The position numbers and the translations under genes were made by a program. The notes under the pieces are model-generated. The model was not told where the DNA came from. It saw nothing but the letters and a program-made list of their open reading frames with translations, and did no database searches. A stretch of DNA of 64,000 nucleotides from positions 806,001 through 870,000 of the forward strand of contig JAXLXE010000002.1 in NCBI GenBank assembly GCA_046328115.1, in the 5' to 3' direction. Of this stretch, positions 16,715 through 25,577 are shown one piece after another; position 1 is the first letter of the stretch; each line of letters begins with the position of its first letter. Source of the DNA: JAXLXE01 sp046328115. Lineage in GTDB: Bacteria; Chloroflexota; UBA6077; JACCZL01.

Positions 16715-18172
16715 CTAGCGGGAAACGGCCGGCGGGCCGAACCACGCGGTCAACGCGGCTTCGGGGCCGGCCGAGGTTTCGTCGCCCACCCACGCCACGT
16801 GGCCGTCTGGTCGAACCAGCACTGACGCGGGAGCGCTGACGACTCCCAGCACGGGGAGCTCCCACGGTCCAGCGCAAGCGGCATCGATCGATTGAACGCG
16901 GTCGGTCCAGAGACCGATATCGAACCGGCCGGGCTCGCCAAAGTTGAGCAGTACGGGCCGGGCGTCGTGAAGCAGGCTGTAGACGCGCCGTGGGCCGGCG
17001 GTGGTGGCCAGGTCCAGATCTGGCATGCGGCGCCCAAGAAGAGGGTGCCCCGCACCAAGGTCGTAGTGGATGTCGAGGCCGGAGAGCATACCGGCGATGC
17101 GGCGGCGGGGCTCGTCCATATCCATCAGGTCGGCCATGATGTCCCGGAGTGCCTGGTGACGGTCACCCGGACTCTGGAGGGCGACCTGCGCCATCGTGTT
17201 GTGCAGCACGCGGGCGCCAACCGGGTGCCTTTCGGCGTGGTACGTATCAAGGAGGTTCGACGGTGAGATGCCCCTGGCTACCTGGGCCAGCTTCCAGCCC
17301 AGATTCACGGCATCCTGCACGCCGGTGTTGAGGCCCTGGCCGCCGTGCGGGGGGTGCACGTGGGCGGCGTCCCCTGCTAGGAGCACCCGGCCCTTTCGGT
17401 AGGCCACGGCCTGGCGCGACGCGTCGGTGAAGCGCGAGATCCGCGTGGGACTGTGCATCCCGAAATCCGTCCCGTACGCGTGCACGAGCGCTTCGCTCAC
17501 GTCCCGAAGGGTGGGGTCGCGGTCTCGTCCGACGACCGCCTCTCTGAGCACCAGCCGAAACCCGCCGCCATCCACGGGTCCGATCCCGCCACCGTCGCGG
17601 AGCATGCCAAGCCGCGGTTCCCCCCGCATCTGCACCTCGGCGATCAGCCAGCTTGTGGACGGGTCCAGACCGGCGAGCTCGATGTCCGCCACCTTGCGGA
17701 CCAGGCTGCGGCCGCCGTCGCAGCCCACGAGGAGCTCCGCCCATGCCGACCGTCCGTCTGACAGGGCTACCGTGACCCCGCTGTCGTCCTGGGTGAAGTC
17801 CTCCACAGCGCAGCCGCGCAGGAACGGCACGCCAAGCTCCTGGACCCAGTCGGCCAGGATGGGCTCGAACCTGCTCTGGGGGAGCGCCAGCAGATAGTTG
17901 TGGCGGGTGGGGAAATCGGTGATGTCCAGGAACATCCCGGCGAACCCCTGGATGTGGTGAGTCTGTCCCGCCGCGAGAAACCGCTGGGCGATGCCGCGCT
18001 GATCCAGCACCTCGATGGTGCGCGACAGCAGCCCCCCAGCTCGCGAGCCATCCACCGTCTGGCTGGCTCGCGGCTCGACGATGGCGACATCTACCCCCGC
18101 CAATGCCAGCTCACCTGCCAGCATCAGCCCGGTCGGGCCACCGCCGGCGATCACCACCGCGTGCTCGATCAT
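16715..18172 (-). CDS. FAD-dependent aromatic-ring monooxygenase (PheA/TfdB class)
   Basis: A 485-residue class A flavoprotein hydroxylase. It has the Rossmann GxGxxG as VIAGGGPTGLMLAGELALAG near residues 7-26 and the FAD-binding GDAAHVHPPHGGQGLNTGVQDAVNLGWKLA block around 275-305. The C-terminal thioredoxin-like domain (about 385-485) is typical of the phenol/polyketide hydroxylase subgroup. These enzymes use NAD(P)H and O2 to hydroxylate aromatic rings. The ATG at 18172 has GGGAGG upstream, whereas the longer frame adds an Arg/Ala-rich run. A cupin gene lies 200 nt upstream. The substrate is unknown. Confidence 0.9.
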   Translation of the reverse strand: MIEHAVVIAGGGPTGLMLAGELALAGVDVAIVEPRASQTVDGSRAGGLLSRTIEVLDQRGIAQRFLAAGQTHHIQGFAGMFLDITDFPTRHNYLLALPQSRFEPILADWVQELGVPFLRGCAVEDFTQDDSGVTVALSDGRSAWAELLVGCDGGRSLVRKVADIELAGLDPSTSWLIAEVQMRGEPRLGMLRDGGGIGPVDGGGFRLVLREAVVGRDRDPTLRDVSEALVHAYGTDFGMHSPTRISRFTDASRQAVAYRKGRVLLAGDAAHVHPPHGGQGLNTGVQDAVNLGWKLAQVARGISPSNLLDTYHAERHPVGARVLHNTMAQVALQSPGDRHQALRDIMADLMDMDEPRRRIAGMLSGLDIHYDLGAGHPLLGRRMPDLDLATTAGPRRVYSLLHDARPVLLNFGEPGRFDIGLWTDRVQSIDAACAGPWELPVLGVVSAPASVLVRPDGHVAWVGDETSAGPEAALTAWFGPPAVSR

Positions 18173-18372
18173 CGCCGCACCTCCCGCTGCACGACGCTGG
18201 CGCGCACGCGCCCAGCAGCGCTCCCCATGGCCGGCGATTCTGCCTCGCGGCGCGGCTCTTGCCGCAAGCCCCACGGCACGGGGTATTCTTGAAGTGGCGA
18301 GGCGTCGAAACGACCCTCGCCGCTTTCGTTCACTCCGCGGGGACGCTGGGATGGAAAGTCGGGGCCGAGGCG

Positions 18373-18906
18373 TCAGATGGGACTCGGCAGCGGCTCCGCG
18401 TCGATGAGCACGAACGCCATGCGGCAGAGCCGGTCGGACCGATTCTCCCAGGCGTGGTAGGTAGCGCGCTGGATCAGCACGTCGCCGGCCTTGAGCAGCG
18501 TCTCGGTGTCTTCCAGCACCGCCCAGATCTCCCCCTCCAGGACGATGGCGTAGTCAACCGTGTGCGTCTGGTGGAAACCAGCGTGTCTGGAAGTGCGGTC
18601 TGGCGCGTGGTTGACCCCGATCATGTCCGAGGCCGCGTCCACCGCTTCGCTGGCGGGCACGTAGTCGACGATCCTGAGCAGCGTGCCACCGGGGCTGGGC
18701 GGCGGCACGGGATTGACGACACCGGCCGGGGCCGCGTCCTGATCGCTCGCGTTCGAAGCCGGTGCACGGTCGGTGACCCAGATGACGGTGCTGCCTGCGT
18801 CAGGATGCGCGCGATGCTTCACCTGCGGTGCAGGTCCGTCCATGACGATCGTGGAGTGCCCGTCTGGCGTATGCCCCGTGACGACGCGCCTGATAGCCCG
18901 TGGCAT
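18373..18906 (-). CDS. Cupin-domain protein
   Basis: A 177-residue protein with one C-terminal cupin. The HQTHTVDYAIVLEGEIWAVL strand pair supplies the first metal-binding His/Glu motif, and LKAGDVLIQRATYHAWEN the second His. The N-terminal half is a predicted beta domain containing IRRVVTGHTPDGHSTIVMDG, seen in cupins linked to aromatic or small-molecule metabolism. It could be a dioxygenase-like or isomerase-like enzyme or a sensor. It lies beside the aromatic monooxygenase on the same strand. Confidence 0.87.
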   Translation of the reverse strand: MPRAIRRVVTGHTPDGHSTIVMDGPAPQVKHRAHPDAGSTVIWVTDRAPASNASDQDAAPAGVVNPVPPPSPGGTLLRIVDYVPASEAVDAASDMIGVNHAPDRTSRHAGFHQTHTVDYAIVLEGEIWAVLEDTETLLKAGDVLIQRATYHAWENRSDRLCRMAFVLIDAEPLPSPI

Positions 18907-19183
18907 GTGTGGTACCTCCGTGCGGCGAAGACGCCGGGCGGATGTGATGCCAGATCCGCGCTGCGCCGTGACACAGAAAGCTCAGTCCGGCCAACGCCCA
19001 CCCGCGTCGCGCAAGCTCCCACCTCCGCCAGTCCCTCAGCGATCACGATTGCACCGTCTGTCCCCTCGCGTCCGTGAGCAATCGCGCCAGCCCCAGCATT
19101 CCCCTGCTTCCTGGAGCGAAGCGAAGCACCTATCGTCGATCCCGCCGGCAGTGTTGCGGCAGCCGTAGAACTCCCTCGCGTCC
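18907..19183. other. Intergenic region with no clear gene
   Basis: A 277-nt gap between the cupin start and the end of the GIY-YIG cassette. Long frames here are low-complexity and lack a start with SD. Two short similar stretches around 19060 and 19170 both contain CCTCGCGTCC but do not form an obvious structure. It may contain the cupin promoter. Confidence 0.4.
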
Positions 19184-19879
19184 TTAGGCGAAGGACCTGT
19201 CGCCGATCGCGTCGGCTACATCCGCCCACAGCGGTCCCTCTCGGGAGACGAATCGCGCAACTGCTTCGTAGTGCCAATTCGTCCTCGTCGAGGTCTCGTA
19301 GCGGACGTATCTGAGGCCCGGTAGGTCCTCAGCCGCTTGAGAGTTGAATACAACGACACGCGGTCCGACGCAGGCAGCGGTGAGACTGGCGAACAGGGGT
19401 CGGTAGAACGTTCCGCCGAAGAACACCGTGGGTTCGCAACTGGTTGCCGGGAGCTGATTGAGGTCCACGAACCTCTGCCGGCGGGTGCGCTGGGTGAACC
19501 GCTCGGACTGGGGCGAGAACGTGATGTCGTAGTAAGGGGTGAGGAAATCAGCTCGGATCAGCCCCCAGCCAGCCGACAGAACGAACACGCTGTCCGATCC
19601 GTATGCGGCCACAAGTGCGCCGTACGCGTGCGGCGTGTACAAACGGTAGGCCGGCAGCAGGCGCAAAGGATTCGATCCAGGGCTGGTGTTGTAGTCGACT
19701 AATTGCTGGCGCCACGTGCGACCATCGTCGGACTGATCGTCCGGGTGCGCAAAAACCACCTGTGAATCCGATGGCGCCGCGGATGGATCGGCGACGAAGT
19801 GGACTGGCCGTCCCGCAGAAGTACGCAGCGTGCCGGCTCCCGGACGCTTCTTCGCAGCGCACTGGATAACGATCCTCAT
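19184..19879 (-). CDS. YaaA/DUF6884-like protein, partner of a GIY-YIG-like protein
   Basis: A 231-residue soluble protein of unknown function. It starts with MRIVIQCAAKK (a P-loop-free IQC-AxKK segment) and has SAGWGLI (102-108) followed by PYYDITFS (115-122). That spacing resembles the SAkyGLl...PYd pattern of DUF6884/YaaA-like proteins, which are linked to DNA damage or base-modification contexts. The C-terminal part has further strands (TVFFGGTFYRPLF, RVVVFNSQAAEDLPG). The ATG at 19879 overlaps the preceding gene stop (ATGA), so the two are translationally coupled. Assignment rests on motif resemblance only; the enzyme activity is not known. Confidence 0.78.
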   Translation of the reverse strand: MRIVIQCAAKKRPGAGTLRTSAGRPVHFVADPSAAPSDSQVVFAHPDDQSDDGRTWRQQLVDYNTSPGSNPLRLLPAYRLYTPHAYGALVAAYGSDSVFVLSAGWGLIRADFLTPYYDITFSPQSERFTQRTRRQRFVDLNQLPATSCEPTVFFGGTFYRPLFASLTAACVGPRVVVFNSQAAEDLPGLRYVRYETSTRTNWHYEAVARFVSREGPLWADVADAIGDRSFA

Positions 19880-20592
19880 CTGGGCCGTTCCATGTGCGCG
19901 ACTAATCGTTCGAAAGTGCCCAAGAAGTCGGGATCGTGACGCTCGCCCACGTGGTTCTGGTTCCACAGCCCGGAGCGACGTACGCGATCACGAGGGCAGT
20001 GCTGGCCGAGCCAATCGGGGCTGGGAGCGTCCAGCGGCCGCTTCCCGGCGTTGCTCAGCAGCGCGATGGCGTTCCGCTCTACGACACCGCGAAGGCTGCC
20101 CGCGCCGGCCTCGTCGTCGACCGCAAGCCAGAGGAACGGCATCCGGCCGACAATCTGGCTGACGCGGCACTCAAGCTCTCGTTCGCCCGCCCGAATCGCA
20201 CTCGATGCTGTGCTGCCTTGCCCCCAGGTTGGGAAAATCAGTCGTTCACGTTCTACCAGCGCGCCACCCACTAGCAACCGAAAAATCGAGCCGCGATGGT
20301 TCCCACCACCGGATCGGGCCTGGCCCCGATGTTGAGATAGTCGATTCCAGAGCGTTGTTCGCGAGCGGGCGGTGAGGGCGTGAGTTCCGACTCGCACAAC
20401 CCGGGGTCCGTCGCCGCTCTCGCCGAGATATTCCCCCTCCTCGAAGAAGAAATAGACTCCGCGCCGCGGCCACCCATGACGCCCCGTGCAGTCGACCAAG
20501 CGGCGTGGCCCGCCCGTGCGAGTAGCCAGGTCATCGAGCAGACCGTAGAGTCGCTTGAGGCTCACCAGCCTCGCCTGGTCCGTCGCGTTCAC
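19876..20592 (-). CDS. GIY-YIG-like nuclease-fold protein
   Basis: A 238-residue protein whose core looks like a divergent GIY-YIG domain. GVYFFF (45-50) stands for GIY, VRVGTH (66-71) for YIG, Arg84 in TTLWNRLSQHRG for the catalytic Arg, and Glu172-Arg-Asn in the VERNAIALLSN helix for the metal-binding Glu region. GNHRGSIFRLLVG and the tail RRSGLWNQNHV look like conserved substrate-binding blocks. The GTG at 20592 has GGGGGGA just upstream. It forms a two-gene unit with the YaaA/DUF6884-like gene and has no other neighbours of related function, consistent with a small transferable cassette. Activity on DNA is inferred. Confidence 0.8.
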   Translation of the reverse strand: MNATDQARLVSLKRLYGLLDDLATRTGGPRRLVDCTGRHGWPRRGVYFFFEEGEYLGESGDGPRVVRVGTHALTARSRTTLWNRLSQHRGQARSGGGNHRGSIFRLLVGGALVERERLIFPTWGQGSTASSAIRAGERELECRVSQIVGRMPFLWLAVDDEAGAGSLRGVVERNAIALLSNAGKRPLDAPSPDWLGQHCPRDRVRRSGLWNQNHVGERHDPDFLGTFERLVAHMERPR

Positions 20593-20692
20593 CGGTCCCC
20601 CCTGACGCCGGCCGTTCGGACGGCAATCCCATCGTAGCACGCACAGGCGGGTCGGCAACCGCGAGAATCGTGGCTGGAGACACGTGCCCGGA

Positions 20693-22120
20693 CTAGCGTG
20701 TCCACCTGGTCGCCGCGTTGATCAGACGGCCGGTCACTCCTTGCAAGAGTGACTTGACGCGCCAGGATGAGGCGGCTTGCTGGATGGCTATGGAGTACGT
20801 GGGGTAGACGTGCATGGCCATGGCGAGGTCGCCGAGTTTGAGTTTGTGCTCCATGGCCAGGACGAACTCATGGATCATCTCGCCGGCGCGGGCGGCCACG
20901 ATGTGGGCGCCCAGGATCTCGCCGTTGGCGCGGTGGACCACCTTGATGAAACCCACGCGGTCTTCGTCCGTCTGGGCGCGGTCGATACGCTCGATGGGCC
21001 AGCGGGTGACCATGGCGCCGTCGCCGTAGCGCTCGCGGGCCTCCTCTTCCGTGTAGCCGACTCGGGCGAGCTCCGGATCGGTGAAGATGGTCCAGGGAAC
21101 GTGAGGGATCATGCCGCTGGTCTTGGCCGGCAGCAGGGCATTGCGTACGGCCACGAAGCCCTGCATGGCGGCGTAGTGGGTGAACTGCGGGCCGCCCAGT
21201 ACGTCACCGCAGCCGAAGATGTGGCTCTGGTTGGTGCGCAAATAACCGTCCACCGGGAGGCCGCGCGGTCCGTACGCCACGCCCGCTTGCTCCAGCCCCA
21301 GGTTTTCCACGTTTGGCTTGCGTCCGGCCGCCACCAGGATGGCGTCGCCCTCCACGCGATCTGCGCCGGACACCACGGCCACGGTGTCGCCGTCCCGCTC
21401 GACCCGCCCGATCTCCGCGCCCAGGTGGAACTGGACGCCCTCGCTGCGCAGCACCTGGGCGATCGCCTCGGAGCAGTCAGCATCCGCCATGGTGAGCAGC
21501 CGGCGCGAGCGCTGGAACATGGTCACTTGCGAGCCCAGACGGCCAAACGCCTGCGCCATCTCCATGCCGATGGGCCCGGCGCCCACCACGAGGAGGCGCT
21601 CGGGTAGGGTCTGCAGATGGAACACGTCGTCGTAGGTGAGGAAGCCGGCCTCAGCAAGGCCCGGCACCGGCGGCACGGCCGCGCGGGAGCCGGTGCTGAT
21701 GATGAAACGGCGTCCGCGAACGCGGCGCTCGCCAATCTGTAACGTATGCGGATCCAGGAAGCGGGCATCGCCAGTGAGGAGGTCCACGCCGTGCTCGCGC
21801 AGCACCTCCGGGCTCTCAAACTGGTACACGCGGTCGATCACGTCCTGAACGTGGCCGCTCACTCGGGCCATGTCCACCAGCGGCGCCGCGTCCGCCAGGC
21901 CAACGTTAGCGGCGTGGCGCATCTCGTGGGCCACCTTAGCCGTCTTGATGAGCGCCTTGCTGGGCACGCAGCCGGTGTACAGACAGTCGCCGCCAGGCCT
22001 GTAGCGCTCTGCCAGCGCCACCTTGATGCCGAGCTTGGCGGCGAACGTGGCGGCGGTCAATCCACCCGAGCCCGCGCCTATGACCACCAGGTCATACTCG
22101 GGCACCCCTGGCTCACTCAT
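20693..22120 (-). CDS. FAD-dependent pyridine nucleotide-disulfide oxidoreductase (mercuric reductase-like)
   Basis: A 475-residue class I flavoprotein disulfide reductase. The FAD site is VVIGAGSGGLTAATFAAKLG (12-31), the redox-active pair Cys46/Cys51 lies in GGDCLYTGCVPSK, and the NAD(P)H site is VVGAGPIGMEMAQAFGRLG. The dimerisation domain has MHVYPTYS instead of the HPT-SE of lipoamide dehydrogenase. There is no N-terminal HMA domain and no C-terminal Cys pair, so it is not a classical mercuric reductase. It belongs to the variant often found next to TVP38/TMEM64 proteins. The ATG at 22120 is chosen over a start 18 codons upstream. The substrate is unknown. Confidence 0.92.
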   Translation of the reverse strand: MSEPGVPEYDLVVIGAGSGGLTAATFAAKLGIKVALAERYRPGGDCLYTGCVPSKALIKTAKVAHEMRHAANVGLADAAPLVDMARVSGHVQDVIDRVYQFESPEVLREHGVDLLTGDARFLDPHTLQIGERRVRGRRFIISTGSRAAVPPVPGLAEAGFLTYDDVFHLQTLPERLLVVGAGPIGMEMAQAFGRLGSQVTMFQRSRRLLTMADADCSEAIAQVLRSEGVQFHLGAEIGRVERDGDTVAVVSGADRVEGDAILVAAGRKPNVENLGLEQAGVAYGPRGLPVDGYLRTNQSHIFGCGDVLGGPQFTHYAAMQGFVAVRNALLPAKTSGMIPHVPWTIFTDPELARVGYTEEEARERYGDGAMVTRWPIERIDRAQTDEDRVGFIKVVHRANGEILGAHIVAARAGEMIHEFVLAMEHKLKLGDLAMAMHVYPTYSIAIQQAASSWRVKSLLQGVTGRLINAATRWTR

Positions 22121-22290
22121 CCCGGCACCACCGCGCACGTCCCGGATCGCCGGAACCCCCGGAAACAACCCCACCCATCGATGCCACGCTTAGCTCCCTC
22201 GCACGGCCTGGGGATTTCTGGCTCCCGGCCTCACGACTAGTACGCGCATCAATGCTATCGCGGATGCGCGCGAAAGCTATTTCAAATCTG

Positions 22291-22545
22291 TCACCGGGCC
22301 TGGTACCGCCGAATAGCCGTGATGACACCCCAGGCCACCAGCCAGAGCGCGCCGAAGATGGAGAAGACCAGCAGCAGGTCGCTCAGGTTGTCCGCGTCCG
22401 CACGTGCGAACAGGAAGATCCGGCCGATGAACAGCAGGCCATACAGGACCGCGCCGACCTTAAACGCCAGCTTCAGCCGCTCGCGGGCGAAGAAGATGCC
22501 CAGCACCAGCAGGATCAGGCCGGCCGCGACGAGCGATGACCGCAT
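22291..22545 (-). CDS. Small membrane protein (unknown function)
   Basis: An 84-residue protein that is almost all membrane: an N-terminal helix (5-22), a central helix (about 30-48) and a C-terminal helix (about 57-77), with basic caps at RERLKLAFK and AIRRYQAR. Its ATG overlaps the stop of the DUF711 gene (ATGA), which argues for real, coupled translation. I recognise no family. Confidence 0.7.
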   Translation of the reverse strand: MRSSLVAAGLILLVLGIFFARERLKLAFKVGAVLYGLLFIGRIFLFARADADNLSDLLLVFSIFGALWLVAWGVITAIRRYQAR

Positions 22546-23759
22546 CAGGCGGGTCCCCGCAGTCGATCGAACAGTCTGCCAGCGCCGTGGCCGCTCACAT
22601 CCAGGATACGTGCGTTGGAGAAGTAGGGGAAGTCGTACTCCGTGATCTCGCCCGCCCGCTTGCCCGGGACGGGCAGCAGCCGGCAGGTCAGGGGCTTGTT
22701 CATGGCGACAGCCAGGGTGGCCACGTCCAGGGCGATGCCGGCTAGCTCAGCGGCGCTGGTGTCACCGGGCAGCGGCACCGTGTCCAGGCCGGTCCCGCAC
22801 ACAGCCGACCAGAGCAAGAGCTCCGGCCAGGTGAGCAGGCCCTGCCTGGAGCGAGCCGCCAGCACAGAATCCTCCAGCACCGGCAGCATCAGCCCGGAGA
22901 ACCCCACCTTCTTGAACGGCAAGTCCTTGAGCAGTCGCGTCATGATGGCCGCGGCGCTGAGCGAGCCGGCCGCGCCCACCGCGTCTACGCCGATGTCCTC
23001 CAGGATGCCGGCCGAGCTCTCGTCGTCCGTCGGGAACGGGGCGGGCGTCAGGTCGGCGCCGCCGTAGGCGATGCCGTGCTCGGTGGCGAGCGACTCAGCA
23101 ATGCTGTCGATCTCATTCAGTGGCGGCGCGAGCCGATCGAGCAGCGAGGCCGCGACATCATCCAGCGAGCCCGGGGTGGCGTAGGCCAGGCGGGCGAGAT
23201 CCGCCGCCTGCAAACCCAGGGCGAAGCTCTGCTGGCCGCCGCCGTGATAGGCGGCCGGGAAGAATGGGATCCCACCGGGGCACTGGGCGATCGCGCCGAA
23301 CCGGAAATTCCCAAAGCCATCCGCGGTCCGAGCCGCCAGAGCGGCGATGGCCGCGCCGGCCGCCTCTGCCGCGGGGCCGATGAGGCGTCCGCCGGCGGCC
23401 GTCTCGATGGACGCGGAGATGTTGCTCGTCGCGGCGATGACGTCGGGCACGGCGGCCGCGAGTGGCGCAGCGGCCGCGCCCAGGTGGCTCCAGCGGACTG
23501 GCCCGATCGAGACGAACGGCACGCCGGCGTCCGACGCGGCCGCGTCGATCTCGCGCGCGGCCTGGCGGAGCAGTCCAGGGTCGCCATCAGGGATGCGCTC
23601 GGCCAGCGGCGAGTAGGCGAGCCGCACGGTCTGGACCTCGTAGCCGGCCGCCTCGAATCGATCGGCCGCGGCGCGGGCAAAGTACGCGGCATCGGCGACG
23701 TCGCTCGCCGGGTCAGGCCAGCGGGCGTCCAGGCCGAGGGTGATGGCGCGGATCTTCAT
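22545..23759 (-). CDS. DUF711 family protein (pyruvate-formate-lyase-like fold)
   Basis: A 404-residue DUF711 protein. It begins with MKIRAITLGLD, the usual start of this family, and has DGFGNFRFGAIAQCPGGIPFFPAAYH, LLKDLPFKKVGFSGLMLPVLED and a C-terminal MNKPLTCRLLPVPGKRAGE block. The family has a PFL/RNR-like barrel, but no reaction is established. The ATG at 23759 fits the family N-terminus. It is translationally coupled to the small membrane protein downstream. Confidence 0.9.
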   Translation of the reverse strand: MKIRAITLGLDARWPDPASDVADAAYFARAAADRFEAAGYEVQTVRLAYSPLAERIPDGDPGLLRQAAREIDAAASDAGVPFVSIGPVRWSHLGAAAAPLAAAVPDVIAATSNISASIETAAGGRLIGPAAEAAGAAIAALAARTADGFGNFRFGAIAQCPGGIPFFPAAYHGGGQQSFALGLQAADLARLAYATPGSLDDVAASLLDRLAPPLNEIDSIAESLATEHGIAYGGADLTPAPFPTDDESSAGILEDIGVDAVGAAGSLSAAAIMTRLLKDLPFKKVGFSGLMLPVLEDSVLAARSRQGLLTWPELLLWSAVCGTGLDTVPLPGDTSAAELAGIALDVATLAVAMNKPLTCRLLPVPGKRAGEITEYDFPYFSNARILDVSGHGAGRLFDRLRGPA

Positions 23760-23859
23760 GAGATGTCCAGTGGGCGCGCGTGTGGTGAGAAGTCCGGGGA
23801 GCGCGGACACGCTCGGTCCAACCCCGCTCGCGGTTCCGCGAAGAGCCCAGCGGGGAAGA

Positions 23860-23912
23860 ACCCCTCACCCCAACCCTCTCCCAAAGGGCGAGGGAGTCGA
23901 ACGGAGAGGGTG
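23860..23912. repeat. Intergenic C/G-rich palindromic element, REP-like
   Basis: A run of CCCTCACCCC then CCCTCTCCC, followed by GGGCGAGGG and GAGAGGG, lies between divergent genes. Similar CCCTCACC...GGGAGAGGG elements are common interspersed repeats in GC-rich bacteria. The hairpin at 31892-31944 shares its outer CCCTCACCC arm. Confidence 0.55.
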
Positions 23913-24017
23913 TTGCAGTTTTAGCAGGTTGCATTTGCCCTTGAGGCCTGGCATTCGCGACGATAGCGAGGCTTCTAAGCCCTACCCACGCCACCCAACT
24001 GCTCGCTGGAGGTCCGC

Positions 24018-24209
24018 ATGCGATTCGATCCCAAGCTCTCCGAGGATGAGATCCGCCAGACGCTGCTCGCCGAGGCCGCGTCCACCTGGGGACCGGATTC
24101 GGTTGAGGGCCTGCGGGCCAGCATCGAGACCACCGCCTGGGCCATCGCCACGCTCTCCCGCGAGCGACTGTCCACCAGCGATCCGGAGCCGTTCGGAGGT
24201 GTGCGATGA
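24018..24209 (+). CDS. Small AtzG/DUF4089-like protein, amidase partner
   Basis: A 63-residue helical protein upstream of an amidase gene and overlapping it by 4 nt (ATGA). The ATG at 24018 has GGAGG 5 nt upstream. Helices LSEDEIRQTLLAEAAST and SIETTAWAIATLSRER fit the small AtzG-like or GatC-like subunits that stabilise amidase-signature enzymes. The assignment rests mainly on this context. Confidence 0.72.
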   Translation: MRFDPKLSEDEIRQTLLAEAASTWGPDSVEGLRASIETTAWAIATLSRERLSTSDPEPFGGVR

Positions 24210-25552
24210 CGGCGTTGCACGAGCTTGGGGTGATCGACGCCGCGGCCGCGCTGCGCGGCGGCCAGATCTCATCCGTGGAGTTGACGCGGGCACTTCTGGA
24301 TCGCATCGGCCAACTAGAGCCGAGCCTCAAGGCCTGGGTGACGCTGGACGAGCAGGGCGCGCTGGCGCGCGCGGCGGCGGCGGATGCGCGGCGGGCGCTG
24401 GGCGGCAACCTGCCACCCTTGCTGGGCGTGCCCTACGGGCTGAAGGACATCTACCTCACCCAGACGATGCCCACCACGGCCGGCTTCGGTCCGCTGGCAG
24501 ACTGGGTGGCCGGTCGGAACGCGAGCTGCGTGGACCGGCTGGCGGCGGCAGGAGCGGTGCTGGTGGGCAAGACGGTTACCACCCAGTTCGCCACCGCCGA
24601 TCCGCCGCCAACCCGAAATCCGTGGAACGCTTCCCGCACACCGGGCGGCAGCAGCAGCGGGTCTGCCGCGGCGGTGGCAGCGAGGATGGTGCCCGCGGCC
24701 GTGGGCAGCCAGACGGGCGGGTCCATCCTGCGCCCGGCCGGCTACTGCGGCGTGGTGGGCATCAAGCCGTCCTACGGACTGGTCAGCAGGCGAGACGTTC
24801 TGCCGCTGGCCTGGACGCTGGACCATCCGGGCCCAATGGCCCGGAGCGTGGCTGATGCCGCGCTGATGCTGGAGGTCATGGCTGGCTACGACCCGGGCGA
24901 TCCGGCGTCGCGCGCAGCCCCCGTGCCGGCACTGGCGGCGGCCGCTGCCCGACCGCGCAAGCCGCGATTAGGGCTGCTGACGGACGTGATGGAGCGGAGC
25001 CAGCCGGACGTGCGGGCCCACATCCAGTCCGCAGCGACGAAGCTCATCTCGGCCGGCGCGCTGGTTGAGGAGACCACACTTCCACGACCGTTCGACGTGT
25101 TCTTCGCGGTCCACCGACTGACCATGCAGAGCGAGGCAGCGGCGGTCCACCTGTTCGGCATCGCCGAACAGCGAGACCACTACAGCCCCCGGATCAGGTC
25201 TGAGGCGATGGTGGGGCAGCTCGTTCCCGCGCCGATCTACCTGCACTCGCAGCGCGTCCGACGTCAGTTGGTGGCGGCGATGGACGATCTGTTCGCCCAG
25301 TACGATGCGCTGCTCCTGCCCACGGCGTCCAACGTGGCGCCGGACCCGGACACCACGGGTGACATGTCGTTCCAGGCGCTGGCCTCGCTCATGGGCACGC
25401 CCGCGATCAGCCTGCCCAGCGGTCTGAACGCCGACGGACTACCGTTTGCAACGCAGCTCATAGCCGGGCGGTTCGAGGAGGCTCGGCTGATCGGAGCGGC
25501 GGCGTGGTGCGAGCAGGCACTGGCGTTCCGGGCGGCACCGCCGCTGGGCTGA
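24206..25552 (+). CDS. Amidase-signature family amidohydrolase
   Basis: A 448-residue amidase. The Ser-cisSer-Lys triad is readable: Lys80 in YGLKDIY, the cis-Ser near 149 in TPGGSSSGSAAAV, and the nucleophile Ser173 in SQTGGSILRPA. The GVVGIKPSYGLVSR segment is standard. Enzymes of this group hydrolyse C-N bonds in amides, ureides or amino-amides. With the AtzG-like gene directly upstream it resembles allophanate/biuret- or AtzE-type two-subunit hydrolases, but the substrate cannot be fixed from sequence. Confidence 0.93.
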   Translation: MTALHELGVIDAAAALRGGQISSVELTRALLDRIGQLEPSLKAWVTLDEQGALARAAAADARRALGGNLPPLLGVPYGLKDIYLTQTMPTTAGFGPLADWVAGRNASCVDRLAAAGAVLVGKTVTTQFATADPPPTRNPWNASRTPGGSSSGSAAAVAARMVPAAVGSQTGGSILRPAGYCGVVGIKPSYGLVSRRDVLPLAWTLDHPGPMARSVADAALMLEVMAGYDPGDPASRAAPVPALAAAAARPRKPRLGLLTDVMERSQPDVRAHIQSAATKLISAGALVEETTLPRPFDVFFAVHRLTMQSEAAAVHLFGIAEQRDHYSPRIRSEAMVGQLVPAPIYLHSQRVRRQLVAAMDDLFAQYDALLLPTASNVAPDPDTTGDMSFQALASLMGTPAISLPSGLNADGLPFATQLIAGRFEEARLIGAAAWCEQALAFRAAPPLG

Positions 25553-25577
25553 GTCAACCCGCCAGCTAGAGACTCTC

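Noticed and set aside
20693..22120. Mercuric reductase call for the disulfide oxidoreductase
   Set aside because: It lacks the HMA domain and C-terminal Cys pair and has a variant dimer motif, so only a general oxidoreductase call is justified.
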